A stretch of 64,000 nucleotides of DNA. Source: an uncultured Prevotellaceae bacterium (lineage in GTDB: Bacteria; Bacteroidota; Bacteroidia; Bacteroidales; Bacteroidaceae). Below the pieces are notes generated by a model. It was not told the origin of the DNA and made no database searches. It was given only the letters and a program-made list of their open reading frames with translations. The DNA lies in NCBI GenBank assembly GCA_902781315.1, contig CACZIT010000002.1, positions 1 to 64,000 of the forward strand, written 5' to 3'. The position numbers and the translations under genes were made by a program. Position 1 is the stretch's first letter; each line of letters begins with the position of its first letter. Below are positions 28,868 to 37,872 of this stretch, piece by piece.

Positions 28868-30976
28868 ATGAAGAAAATCATCCTCTCGCTCATCGCCCTG
28901 CTGGCCATGAGCACCGCCCATGCCGACGAAGGCATGTGGACCATCTACAACCTGCCGCAGGCCGTCTACGACCAGATGCAGGCCGAAGGCTTCCAGATGA
29001 CCTACAACGACCTCTACTACGGTCCGACGTCGCTGAAGGCTGCCTGCGTCAACTTCTCGGGCTATTGCTCGGGTGTCGTCGTCTCGCCCAACGGCCTCGT
29101 CTTCACCAACCACCACTGCGGTTTCGAGGCCATCCGCTCCCACTCCACCGTGGAGCACGACTACATGCTCAATGGCTTCATCTCCAACTCCTACGAGGAG
29201 GAACTGCCCAACCCCGACATGTTCGTGTCGTTCATGATTGAGCAGAAGGACATCACCGACCAGGTCATGAAGCTGGGCTTCGAGCAGATGACCGTCGACG
29301 AGCAGGAGATGCTCATCGACTCGCTGGAAAACGCAATGTCGCAGGACGTGAAGGCTCAGGACTCTACACTGCGCCTCGAGGTAAAGCCCTTCTATGAGGG
29401 CAACCGTTTCTATGCCACCACCTATCAGGACTTCACCGACGTGCGCCTGGTGTTCGCCGTGCCCAAATCAATGGGTAAGTTCGGCGGCGAGACCGACAAC
29501 TGGATGTGGCCGCGCCAGACCTGCGACTTCTCGGTGTTCCGCATCTATGCCGACCCGAAGACCAACGGTCCCGCAGCCTACTCGAAGGACAACGTGCCCT
29601 ACCACCCGAAACGCTGGGCACAGGTCTCCATGCAGGGCTACAAGGAGGGCGACTTCGCCATGACCATCGGCTATCCCGGCTCCACCGAGCGCTACCTCTC
29701 GAGCTATGGCATCCGCGAGATGCGCGATGCCGACAACGCCACACGTGCTCAGGTGCGTGGCGTGAAGCAGGACATCATGATTCGCCACATGCGTGCCGAC
29801 GAGGCCGTGCGCATCAAGTACGACTCGAAGTACGCCCAGTCCTCCAACTACTGGAAGAACTCCATCGGTATGAACAAGTGCATCGATTCCATCGGCATCA
29901 TCAACCAGAAGAAGGACTACGAGGACCGCATCCGCCAGTGGCAGGACTCCACGGGCTACCTGCAGGGCAAGCTCGACTTCCAGAAGATGGGCCGCATGTA
30001 TGCCAACCGCCTGCAGGACCGCCGCGCCTTCATGTACTGGATAGAGACCTTCTCGCGCACCTCTGAGTTCAACACCCGCGCCATGCAGCTCAGCCGCATG
30101 GAGCTGAAAGGTCCTGAAAACAAACCCAAGAAGCAATACGTGGAATTCCCCGACAACAGCGACGAATGGGACGAAGCCCTCGACCGCGAGGTAATGGCTG
30201 CCCTGCTGAAGAACTACAAGGACAATGTGGCCGAACGCTACCTGCCCGACTTCTATAAGACCATCCACACGAAGTATGCCGACAACTATCAGCGCTTTGT
30301 CGACGACCTCTACAAGAAGTCGAAGCTCATGAAGGGCAAGAAGCTCTACGTCAACAAGAAGAGCTTCCAGAAGGATCCCGGCGTGCGCTATGGCCTGAGC
30401 CTCATCGAGAGCCTCGGCGAACTGCGCGCCAACCTCATCCAGACCTACGACAGCATCGACCTGCAGGAGCGCTACCTCTGCGCCGCCAAGCTGCGCATGG
30501 AGGAAGACCTGCCTCACTACAGCGACGCCAACTTCACCATGCGCCTCTCCTACGGACAGGTGGGCGGCTACGACCTCGCCGGTCAGCCCTCGGGCTACTA
30601 CACCACCGCCGAGTCTATCGTCGAGAAGATGAAGCAGGCTGATAAGAACGTGGAATACTTCGCCGAGCCCATCATGCACGAACTGCTCTCGGCACGCGAC
30701 TTCGGACCTTACACCGACAAGACCACGGGCAAGATGCAGCTCTGCTTCCTCACCAACAACGACATCACCGGCGGCAACTCCGGCTCGCCCATGTTCGACG
30801 GCAAGGGACAACTCATCGGACTCGCCTTCGACGGCAACTGGGACTCGCTCTCCAGCGACATCAACTTCGACTCGCGTCTGGCCCGCTGCATCGGCGTCGA
30901 CATCCGCTTCGTCCTCTACATGATGGACAAGTGGGGACATGCCGACCGCCTGCTGAAAGAGATTAATGCGAAGTAA
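28868..30976 (+). CDS. S46 family dipeptidyl peptidase, DPP7-like
   Basis: A 702-aa periplasmic serine dipeptidyl peptidase with a 19-residue signal peptide. The His of the triad lies in VFTNHHCGFEA and the Ser in GGNSGSPMF (Ser ~638). Eighteen residues after that Ser, the FDGNW segment carries Gly. In this family Gly here marks DPP7 (hydrophobic P1 preference), while Arg marks DPP11 (acidic P1). It removes dipeptides from peptide N-termini and feeds amino-acid uptake in asaccharolytic or proteolytic Bacteroidota. Length matches the family. It probably shares a transcript with the CotH gene. Confidence 0.92.
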   Translation: MKKIILSLIALLAMSTAHADEGMWTIYNLPQAVYDQMQAEGFQMTYNDLYYGPTSLKAACVNFSGYCSGVVVSPNGLVFTNHHCGFEAIRSHSTVEHDYMLNGFISNSYEEELPNPDMFVSFMIEQKDITDQVMKLGFEQMTVDEQEMLIDSLENAMSQDVKAQDSTLRLEVKPFYEGNRFYATTYQDFTDVRLVFAVPKSMGKFGGETDNWMWPRQTCDFSVFRIYADPKTNGPAAYSKDNVPYHPKRWAQVSMQGYKEGDFAMTIGYPGSTERYLSSYGIREMRDADNATRAQVRGVKQDIMIRHMRADEAVRIKYDSKYAQSSNYWKNSIGMNKCIDSIGIINQKKDYEDRIRQWQDSTGYLQGKLDFQKMGRMYANRLQDRRAFMYWIETFSRTSEFNTRAMQLSRMELKGPENKPKKQYVEFPDNSDEWDEALDREVMAALLKNYKDNVAERYLPDFYKTIHTKYADNYQRFVDDLYKKSKLMKGKKLYVNKKSFQKDPGVRYGLSLIESLGELRANLIQTYDSIDLQERYLCAAKLRMEEDLPHYSDANFTMRLSYGQVGGYDLAGQPSGYYTTAESIVEKMKQADKNVEYFAEPIMHELLSARDFGPYTDKTTGKMQLCFLTNNDITGGNSGSPMFDGKGQLIGLAFDGNWDSLSSDINFDSRLARCIGVDIRFVLYMMDKWGHADRLLKEINAK

Positions 30977-31020
30977 AGAAACCATTGGATACCGACAGCC
31001 TCCACTCTGAATCATCGTTC

Positions 31021-32613
31021 ATGAGCACTCATGGCGAGGCTCACGACGATTTCACCCAACTCACCAAACTGAATGGGGGCAGTCACGTACATACTTTTTA
31101 TAAAATATGCCGCGATGGCAAGTATTTCTTCATGAAACGTCTACGGCCGGAGTATGCCGCACAGGAATACTACCGCCAGACGTTTCGGAAGGAATATGAA
31201 CTGGGCTCAAGCCTGCAGTCGGAATACATCGTCCGTTACCACCAACTCGTTGACGCCCCTACGGAGTGCAGCCTCATCATGGACTACGTCAACGGATCCA
31301 CGCTGGCCGACTTTCTCAGCAATCATCCTGACTATTTCCACCAAACTAACCACCTGCGTAAGTTCCTGCAGCAACTTTGTCTCGCCCTGCAAGAACTGCA
31401 TCGGCATCAGGCCCTGCACCTCGACCTGAAGCCGTCGAACATCATGCTCACGGCGGTCAACAACGACGTACGCCTCATCGACCTCGGATGCAGTTATACC
31501 GATGCTCGTCCAAGTACCATCGGACTTTCGCGACACTTTGCAGCGCCCGAACAACTCGACGGCTCTTATGACGTCGATGCCCGAACCGACATCTATGCCT
31601 TGGGGCGGATTTTGCTGGAGATGGACGCTACAAGCCCATTGCCCAAGGGCTTTCGCGAAATGGCCCGCCGCTGTGCCGCCGAGCAGAAAGAGAACCGTTT
31701 TCAGTCGGTCGACGAAATTCTGGATTTCCTCCAACAGCCCACCCGCCATCGTCCTCTTCTCATACTGTGGCTCTGCGTGTGCTGCGGCATCGCCGCGGCA
31801 ACAATCCTTTTCCTTTTCTTCTTTCCCTTTAGGGAGGGGGCGGGGGTAGGTTCCACCTTTGTCGACACATCAGCCGACACCATCTGCCTCCAGGTGCTTT
31901 CCGTCGACAGCCAGCAAGTGAGCATCATTCCCAGTTCATTTGGTTCCTATGCCAGCGATCTTATCATTCCCGATTCCGTCGCCCACCACAATCGGTGCTA
32001 CTATGTCACAGAATTAGCCGACAGCGTCTTCTTTTCATGTACAGAACTCACCAGTATCAAGTTGCCTGGTAGGCTCACCACCATTGGCAGCAGGGCCTTC
32101 GACAACTGCCCTCGACTGGCCAACATTCACATGCCGCGCTCGGTGAACCAAGTCAAGACGGGAGCGTTCGTCAATTGCCGCAGCCTTTCCTATGTGTCGT
32201 GGTCGCCCGCCGCAACCGTTGTGCCGCGCAATTGCTTCGTTAGTTGTATGTCATTGCGCAGCATCACCCTGCCAGAAGGCATTACAGCCATTCATCAGGA
32301 TGCCTTCTGCGACTGCCGATCGCTCGAGGAAGTCGACCTTCCCAGCACCCTGCAGCGCATCGACCGCGGTGCCTTTTATCAATGCACGTCACTGCGCACC
32401 ATCACTCTGCCCGCCAGCGTCACCCATCTGGGCGAATACCTTTTCTATAAATGTAATCAATTGGAGGAAATACGCGCCCTCGCCGCCACGCCTCCTTACA
32501 TCTCAACCATTGTCGAACCGTCGTTCCGTGGTGTCATCCGTGTGCCCACCGCCTCACTTGAGGCATACAAAAAAGCGCCAGGCTGGAAAAATCTCAACCT
32601 GGCACCACTATGA
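31021..32613 (+). CDS. Hanks-type protein kinase fused through a membrane helix to BspA-type leucine-rich repeats
   Basis: The ATG at 31021 is preferred to an in-frame TTG at 30985, giving 530 aa. Residues ~25-235 form a Ser/Thr kinase: YFFMKRL with the beta-3 Lys39, HLDLKPSNIML with catalytic Asp135 (HLD rather than HRD), LIDLG with Asp154 (DLG rather than DFG), and an APEQLDGS activation end. A single membrane helix lies at ~245-268. The rest has 6-7 BspA-like repeats (LTSIKLPGRLTTIGSRAFDN pattern). Topology predicts the kinase in the cytosol and repeats in the periplasm. Just after the helix, PFREGAGVG is encoded by a dispersed G-rich repeat. The substrate is unknown. Confidence 0.85.
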   Translation: MSTHGEAHDDFTQLTKLNGGSHVHTFYKICRDGKYFFMKRLRPEYAAQEYYRQTFRKEYELGSSLQSEYIVRYHQLVDAPTECSLIMDYVNGSTLADFLSNHPDYFHQTNHLRKFLQQLCLALQELHRHQALHLDLKPSNIMLTAVNNDVRLIDLGCSYTDARPSTIGLSRHFAAPEQLDGSYDVDARTDIYALGRILLEMDATSPLPKGFREMARRCAAEQKENRFQSVDEILDFLQQPTRHRPLLILWLCVCCGIAAATILFLFFFPFREGAGVGSTFVDTSADTICLQVLSVDSQQVSIIPSSFGSYASDLIIPDSVAHHNRCYYVTELADSVFFSCTELTSIKLPGRLTTIGSRAFDNCPRLANIHMPRSVNQVKTGAFVNCRSLSYVSWSPAATVVPRNCFVSCMSLRSITLPEGITAIHQDAFCDCRSLEEVDLPSTLQRIDRGAFYQCTSLRTITLPASVTHLGEYLFYKCNQLEEIRALAATPPYISTIVEPSFRGVIRVPTASLEAYKKAPGWKNLNLAPL

Positions 32614-32641
32614 CGGTGAACTAGAAACAAGAAACCAGAAA

Positions 32642-33214
32642 CTACTTTTTGTGACTCTGGAAAGTTACTCCATGCGTTTTGCCGCATACGTAGTTTCCCG
32701 TAATATGGCCTTCCCTCACCAGGTTGAAGAGCGTCAGCGGCAAACCCTCCACGATGTGTGAGCAATGGAATGTGTCGCTCGGGTGCAGTTTGCTATTGAT
32801 ACTTTCCACCACCGTAAACAAGTCGGCCCCCTCGAAGCGTACCGTCACCAGCCGGTCGGGCTTCCAGCGCAACTGCACCAGCGTGCCCACCGTCAGATCC
32901 TTGGCATAGAGGTGGCGGTTCGCCAGGTTGCCGCTCTCGTCGTCAGCACTGCCCGGGTCCATCTGGCAGAACGTGGCCCAGTTCTGGTAGCCGGCAAACT
33001 GTGCCAGGATGTCGAGCGTCGACGTCCTGACGTGGCGATCGGCGTTGTCCTTGTCCACGTACCCCCAGAACCGCTTCACCGTCGACAGGCTCAGCCGCTG
33101 TCCCGTCTTCTCGCCAATCTGCCTGATCAGCTGCTCGAAGTCGCTGGGCGTCTTCACGACCATTCCCAGCGTCTTCTCCACCAAACGTCGTAGTTCCTCT
33201 TGCTTCTGTTCCAT
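32642..33214 (-). CDS. Small protein with conserved N-terminal helical (HTH-like) domain
   Basis: A 190-aa protein. Its first ~85 residues (EKTLGMVVKTPSDFEQLI, then LSTVKRFWGYV, then LDILAQFAGYQNWATFC) match the N-terminus of the 38442 protein, which defines a shared domain. The STVKRFWGY part looks like a recognition helix, so DNA binding is plausible but unproven. The C-terminal ~90 residues are beta-rich (GTLVQLRWKPDRLVTVRFEG). It converges with the kinase gene, with 28 bp between stops. A TAACTTTG box on the minus strand (33249-33256) lies 35 bp before its start. Confidence 0.65.
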   Translation of the reverse strand: MEQKQEELRRLVEKTLGMVVKTPSDFEQLIRQIGEKTGQRLSLSTVKRFWGYVDKDNADRHVRTSTLDILAQFAGYQNWATFCQMDPGSADDESGNLANRHLYAKDLTVGTLVQLRWKPDRLVTVRFEGADLFTVVESINSKLHPSDTFHCSHIVEGLPLTLFNLVREGHITGNYVCGKTHGVTFQSHKK

Positions 33215-33248
33215 AGTTGTTAACCTATCATCTAACTTTTCCGTGCTG

Positions 33249-33256
33249 CAAAGTTA
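33249..33256 (-). promoter_or_regulatory. Promoter -7 box for the 33214 gene
   Basis: Minus strand reads TAACTTTG, matching TAnnTTTG, 35 bp upstream of the ATG. The rest of the 376-bp gap up to 33591 has A+T-rich DNA and a second promoter for the plus-strand gene. Confidence 0.55.
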
Positions 33257-33537
33257 CTTCTTTTCCCCCACTCCACCAACAATCTTCACGAAAAGAACCA
33301 AATAAGAACCAACAGCACCAAGACTAATTGCACACTTGAACAAAATCCCCAATAACTCGGCACTATTTAGCAATAAAGTCGAGATTATCTAGGCGATTGC
33401 GCCAACATTCTCCTTCCGTAACAAATAGCAAAACCAGGCCTATGATGAACGTCCCGTTAGGTGTTCATTAAAATGTTCGCCTCAAAAAGGACCAAACAAG
33501 AACCATTTTCTTTAGTTTATGTATTAAAAATAATTAC

Positions 33538-33545
33538 TACTTTTG
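33538..33545 (+). promoter_or_regulatory. Promoter -7 box at the head of the RiPP-like locus
   Basis: TACTTTTG fits TAnnTTTG and lies 45 bp upstream of the 33591 ATG. It is the only clear promoter before the precursor and radical SAM genes, so they may be one transcript. Confidence 0.5.
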
Positions 33546-33590
33546 CGCTCACAAACATAATATACATTCTAACCATAAACAATATCAACA

Positions 33591-34007
33591 ATGGATCCTC
33601 AGAAATTAAACTTTTCTTTTGGTGATTTTATGTCGACTATTAAAGTAGAAATAGTCCGCCAAGTGATTAACAGCGCTATCCGAAACGGGATAGATATAAA
33701 AACTATCGCAGAAGATTACCAACAAGTAAGAAATACTCTTTCCTTTAGCGATGCACAAAAAGAACTGAAAGGAAAAATGCTTTCTACTGACGAAAAAAAG
33801 TTTGCACAGCCAAGTACTGCTCAAAATCCTATTGTTTGCAGAGTCATACCTGTCGGCAAGGAGTACAAATACAGAGAACTGTCAAATGGGATATTCGTTT
33901 ACAGAGATTGGAATATAGCCAGTATGGATATATTTATCTGCACATTCTATCGTAAACGTATAAGTTGGTTGTTAAACTCATATGAAATAGAGGTTGTTAA
34001 AATTTAA
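33591..34007 (+). CDS. Hypothetical protein at the head of the RiPP-like locus
   Basis: A 138-aa soluble protein that I do not recognise. It has no signal peptide and no Cys-rich motif. The N-terminal half is helical and charged (IAEDYQQVRNTLSFSDAQKE). The C-terminal half has short hydrophobic strands (KYRELSNGIFVYRDW). It has its own promoter and lies 75 bp before the candidate precursor peptide, in A+T-rich DNA like the genes that follow. It could be an accessory or regulatory protein of the cluster. Confidence 0.6.
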   Translation: MDPQKLNFSFGDFMSTIKVEIVRQVINSAIRNGIDIKTIAEDYQQVRNTLSFSDAQKELKGKMLSTDEKKFAQPSTAQNPIVCRVIPVGKEYKYRELSNGIFVYRDWNIASMDIFICTFYRKRISWLLNSYEIEVVKI

Positions 34008-34028
34008 TTCTAAGTCTTCAAATATAAA

Positions 34029-34062
34029 AGGAGTATGCCGAAAATCCTATAAAGAGTAGGCC
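34029..34062 (+). promoter_or_regulatory. Pseudoknot leader motif, copy 1
   Basis: Elements in order: AGGA (34029-34032), TGCC (34036-34039), GAAAA, TCCT (34045-34048), a 10-nt linker ending AGAGTA, then GGCC (34059-34062). AGGA pairs with TCCT and GCC with GGC; the two pairings cross, which gives an H-type pseudoknot. It ends 20 nt before the ATG of the candidate precursor. Three further copies with the same spacing lie at 40501, 42567 and 42989. Confidence 0.6.
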
Positions 34063-34082
34063 GTAATCCCAAAAACAACAAT

Positions 34083-34235
34083 ATGAAAAAGTATGCAAAG
34101 CCAAAGATGATGGCTAAAAATGCTCCCACGGGTTCTTATGCAGCAGGGTGCAAAGTAGAAAACTCTGGTTCAAACTGGTGTGCCATTTTCAAAAATGCAG
34201 GAAATGGCTGCAAATCGTGTGAAAGAACCAAGTAA
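34083..34235 (+). CDS. Candidate RiPP precursor peptide, 50 aa
   Basis: A short ORF of 50 codons that starts MKKYAKPKMMAKNAPTGSYA. The C-terminal part has four Cys at residues 23, 33, 43 and 46; the first three are spaced exactly ten apart and the last pair is CKSC. There is no signal peptide. It lies directly upstream (46 bp) of two radical SAM/SPASM genes, the usual position of a ribosomally made peptide that such enzymes modify, for example by thioether links at Cys. The pseudoknot leader precedes it. It resembles no precursor family that I can name with certainty. Confidence 0.7.
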   Translation: MKKYAKPKMMAKNAPTGSYAAGCKVENSGSNWCAIFKNAGNGCKSCERTK

Positions 34236-34281
34236 AAACTATTAAGTGTGTGTTACTCATTATCTTTTTTACTAAAGATTT

Positions 34282-35595
34282 ATGAGTAACACACTTTCAA
34301 AAATGAGAAAAGTTAAATTAAACAAACATTGCTATATCAAAACTTCTTCTGAAAAAGGAATCATTGCAAATGTACTCTCAGGAGAAAGTTTGTTATTTGA
34401 TAAGGCGGGGGCTATATGGTTAAGCAATCTTTCCTATATTGCCAAACCGATAGATGAAATTGTAGACAATTTATTAAAAATTTATTCTGCTGACAGACAA
34501 ATTCTAGAACACGATGTTCATGATTTTTTCGTTTCACTTGAGAAAGAAGGATATACAACTATTGAAGAGTGCCCTCCTTTTCCTGAGAGCATGGTGATTG
34601 CATTGACTTCTCAATGTAATGAAAAGTGTGTGCATTGTTATATACCAAACAAACAAAAATTACAACATAAGACATTAAATAAAGACCTTGTTATAAAAGT
34701 TATTAACGATTTTAAGAATGGTGGAGGAAAAGAAGTCTGCTTTACTGGGGGTGAGATCTTCTTATATCAAGACCTCATGGAAATTATAAAAAATGCAAAA
34801 AAGAAATCGTTAGAAGTTAGCCTTTTAAGCAATCTCTCAATTCTTCCTGAATCTTTTCTTAATGATCTAAAAAACAATGTAGATAGGATACAAGTTTCTC
34901 TTTATTCAATAAGGGAAGATATCCACGACATTATTACTCTGAGAAAAGGATCGTGCATAAGTACAAAAAACAACATAAGAAGAGCCTTGGCAACAGGAAT
35001 AAATATTAAAGTTGTTTGTCCTGTCCTAAAGGAAAATTGGAAATATGTATCTGAAGTGATAGATTTTGCAAAAGCTCTCAATGCAGAGTATAGTATAGAG
35101 ACAAATATAACCGCACAATCAGACTTAAACAAACAGAATCTATCACATCGGCTAACTATTGAAGAATTGGAAAAGTTCTATCGACAAATACTAAAATACG
35201 ATAACTCTTTGGCGAAAGAACTATTAAAAAAAAGGGACGACCATGATGACTTATTAAGTTTATTGAATGCTCCTAATTGTGAAGCAGGTTATAACACAAT
35301 ATTATTAAACTCATCAGGCGTACTTTCACCATGCGCAGGTTGGGAAGATTTTGAGTATGGGAACATTAATGATCACAGTTTCAAAGAAATCTGGGAAAGA
35401 AGCCCGCAATTATCCTTCATTAGGGACATTACTTTACAAGATTTTAAGCAATGTGTGAACTGTGAAGCCAGGGTCTACTGTTCTCATTGTCTTGCATGTA
35501 ATTATTGCGAAACAGGAAGTCCTTTCAAACTTCCAGTCTATTTTTGTAAAATGGCTTTTCTGAAGAAAAAAATTGCCGAAGAAATGTTAAACTAA
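34282..35595 (+). CDS. Radical SAM/SPASM peptide-modifying enzyme 1
   Basis: A 437-aa enzyme. Residues ~10-95 (IANVLSGESLLFDKAGAIWL, then PIDEIVDNLLKIY) look like a PqqD-type peptide-recognition domain fused at the N-terminus. The radical SAM Cys motif is C112-x3-C116-x2-C119 (CNEKCVHC), followed by CFTGGEIFL. The C-terminal SPASM region begins CEAGYNTILL, then CAGWEDF, and ends with CVNCEARVYCSHC and CNYC to CKMAF, enough Cys for two auxiliary Fe-S clusters. Such enzymes install crosslinks or epimers on precursor peptides. It shares architecture with the next gene, 12 bp away. DNA is strongly A+T-rich, a sign of transfer. Confidence 0.88.
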   Translation: MSNTLSKMRKVKLNKHCYIKTSSEKGIIANVLSGESLLFDKAGAIWLSNLSYIAKPIDEIVDNLLKIYSADRQILEHDVHDFFVSLEKEGYTTIEECPPFPESMVIALTSQCNEKCVHCYIPNKQKLQHKTLNKDLVIKVINDFKNGGGKEVCFTGGEIFLYQDLMEIIKNAKKKSLEVSLLSNLSILPESFLNDLKNNVDRIQVSLYSIREDIHDIITLRKGSCISTKNNIRRALATGINIKVVCPVLKENWKYVSEVIDFAKALNAEYSIETNITAQSDLNKQNLSHRLTIEELEKFYRQILKYDNSLAKELLKKRDDHDDLLSLLNAPNCEAGYNTILLNSSGVLSPCAGWEDFEYGNINDHSFKEIWERSPQLSFIRDITLQDFKQCVNCEARVYCSHCLACNYCETGSPFKLPVYFCKMAFLKKKIAEEMLN

Positions 35596-35607
35596 TAAAA
35601 AGGAACT

Positions 35608-37113
35608 ATGCTTATTAGACAATCTAAAAATGCTTTCATACGTGTTACAGAACACTATGGCTATATTACGAATCAATTAACTTGCCATGACCGAACTTAC
35701 GATCAGGATGGTAGTATTTGGCTAAGGCAAATCACTAGGAATCCTCAAGATATAGATGACATTGTTAATAATCTTTTGAAAGAGTATGAAGATGCTGAGT
35801 TCTCAGAGTTAAAAAAGGATTTCCTAGAATTTGCGAGCAGCCTTGCCCATGATAAATTTGTGCTTCTTGGTGAGAACGAGAAAGAACTTGATGAAAAAGA
35901 TATAGATTTCTCGTATGAAATGGACAATCCTAAAACGTTAGTTGATAATTACTATCAAATGACGGATGAGGTCGTTCCTGAAAGCACGCAAGATTTTTTC
36001 CTGTCAGAAGTTCAAGGCAGACCTTTAATTTCCTCACTTCAATTTGAGCTGTCAAGTCGATGTAATGAACGTTGTATCCACTGTTATATCCCCAATAGCA
36101 AGAAAAATCATGGTATTGATATGCCCTATCATCTTTTTAAAAGAATTGTTGATGAGTTTGCTGACATGGGAGGTATAAATGTTACATTATCTGGGGGAGA
36201 AGCTTTCCTACACAAGGACTTAATGAAAATGATTAATTATTGTAGAGAGAAAGATTTGAAAATTTCTGTTTTATCAAATCTCATCTCACTGAAAGATGAA
36301 CATATTCCTATTCTAAAAAAAGCCAACCTTTCGCTTATACAAGTCTCCTTATACTCTATGATTCCATCCATCCATGATACGATTACTACTGTTAAAGGAT
36401 CATTCTATAAAACAAAAGAGGCTATTGAGAAACTCGTAAAAGAAGACATACCCGTTCAAATATCTTGTCCTCTGATGAAAGCCAATAAGAACGGATATAA
36501 AGACGTTATGGATTATGCACATTCCTTGAAAATTAAGGCTCAAACAGATTATATACTTATGGCACGGTCAGATTTAGAAACTGATAATCTTGCAAATAGA
36601 TTATCAATTGAAGAGACTGCTGATGTTATTCGTGATATTGTTCGCAATGACATTGATTACAAAGAGCAAACGTTACACAACATACCAATTTCAGAACAAA
36701 TGTCTTTTGATTTTGAGAAATTCAAAACACAACCTGTTTGTGGTGTTGGCTATGACAACTGTTGCATCACTGCTAATGGAGATGTTTACCCTTGTGCTGG
36801 ATGGCAAGATTATATTTTGGGAAATGTTTATAAGGAATCGTTAAAAGATATTTGGGAAACAAGTGAAAAAATTATCAAGTTGCGCGAAATTACAGAGGCA
36901 TCTTTTCCCCAATGTCTTGAATGTGAGGCGAGAGATTATTGTGCACGTTGCCTAGTTAGAAATTATAATGAAAGCAATGGAGACATGTTTGCTGTAAATC
37001 ACCATTTTTGTAAAGTGGCATTTGAAAACAAGCGAATAGTTGAAGAAGAATTTGGTGAAGAATTAAATCTTAAAGAAGAGAATTACAGAAAACAATACTT
37101 AAAGAATTCATAA
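35608..37113 (+). CDS. Radical SAM/SPASM peptide-modifying enzyme 2
   Basis: A 501-aa paralogue of the preceding enzyme with a longer N-terminal region (~130 aa), again PqqD-like (HDRTYDQDGSIWL, then DIDDIVNNLLKEY). The radical SAM motif is C152-x3-C156-x2-C159 (CNERCIHC), with TLSGGEAFLH after it. The SPASM part starts CGVGYDNCCITANG, then CAGWQDY, and has CLECEARDYCARC and a final CKVAF. Two enzymes of one type but different in detail suggest two successive or distinct modifications on the peptide. The stop lies 2 bp before the amidohydrolase start. Confidence 0.88.
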   Translation: MLIRQSKNAFIRVTEHYGYITNQLTCHDRTYDQDGSIWLRQITRNPQDIDDIVNNLLKEYEDAEFSELKKDFLEFASSLAHDKFVLLGENEKELDEKDIDFSYEMDNPKTLVDNYYQMTDEVVPESTQDFFLSEVQGRPLISSLQFELSSRCNERCIHCYIPNSKKNHGIDMPYHLFKRIVDEFADMGGINVTLSGGEAFLHKDLMKMINYCREKDLKISVLSNLISLKDEHIPILKKANLSLIQVSLYSMIPSIHDTITTVKGSFYKTKEAIEKLVKEDIPVQISCPLMKANKNGYKDVMDYAHSLKIKAQTDYILMARSDLETDNLANRLSIEETADVIRDIVRNDIDYKEQTLHNIPISEQMSFDFEKFKTQPVCGVGYDNCCITANGDVYPCAGWQDYILGNVYKESLKDIWETSEKIIKLREITEASFPQCLECEARDYCARCLVRNYNESNGDMFAVNHHFCKVAFENKRIVEEEFGEELNLKEENYRKQYLKNS

Positions 37114-37115
37114 TA

Positions 37116-37865
37116 ATGATTGATAACCATGCTCACGTTGGATGGTATTCTGATGGGTATCATTCTCCAAAAGAAATTTGGAGTTCAGCTAGCCAAGCAG
37201 GATTTGACGAAATTGTTGTTTCAAGTACGTCTACTTGTGTGGAATTATACAAGCTAGTTGTAAAAGAGATAAGAGAACTTGATCGAATAAGTAACTCTAA
37301 TATCCATCCTGTATTATGGCTAACTCCGCGCATGTTCCATTCAAACTGTCGATGGGGTTTACGATATATGTTAAATTCTAAAATAAAGTGGGATGGCATT
37401 AAGATGCATTGGGGACTTCATAAAGAGTGGTTTTATAGTCCAAACATTACGAAAGATGCGATAACTATTGCACGAGAATTGCAACTTCCTATTTTGTTAC
37501 ACACTGGTGAATTTAAAGAATGTGAAGCAAGTGTTTTCGGTCGTCTGTGTAAAGACAATGCTGATTTACTTTTTGTTTTAGCACACGGACGACCTATAGA
37601 TCAAGCCATAGAGGTCTTAAAAGATAATTCAAACTCTTTTGTAGACACTGCTTTCATGCCAATTTATCATATTGTACAATTAGTAGAGGAGGGCTTTTCT
37701 TCACGAATACTTTTTGGATCAGATATTCCAATAAATCAAATATATTATACAAACATTACAACAACTACATATTTGGAAAGAAGATTAAGTGATTTAAAAA
37801 AGGCATTGTCAATAAAAGACTATAAGCAAATCATTACAAATACCGTTTACAATAGTATTATTTAG
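37116..37865 (+). CDS. Metal-dependent amidohydrolase/TatD-like hydrolase
   Basis: A 249-aa TIM-barrel hydrolase. Metal ligands are HxH at residues 5-7 (DNHAHVG), later His in LLHTGEF, His in LAHGRP and the final Asp in FGSDIP. This is the amidohydrolase_2/TatD pattern. Small TatD-like proteins occur next to radical SAM genes in other bacteria, where their role is not established; here it might trim or hydrolyse the modified peptide. It is tightly spaced to both neighbours (2 and 7 bp), so it is part of the operon. Confidence 0.8.
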   Translation: MIDNHAHVGWYSDGYHSPKEIWSSASQAGFDEIVVSSTSTCVELYKLVVKEIRELDRISNSNIHPVLWLTPRMFHSNCRWGLRYMLNSKIKWDGIKMHWGLHKEWFYSPNITKDAITIARELQLPILLHTGEFKECEASVFGRLCKDNADLLFVLAHGRPIDQAIEVLKDNSNSFVDTAFMPIYHIVQLVEEGFSSRILFGSDIPINQIYYTNITTTTYLERRLSDLKKALSIKDYKQIITNTVYNSII

Positions 37866-37872
37866 AACATTT

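Noticed and set aside
25325-31015. Long minus-strand ORFs opposite the CotH and S46 genes
   Set aside because: Antisense shadows of G+C-rich genes with known domains.
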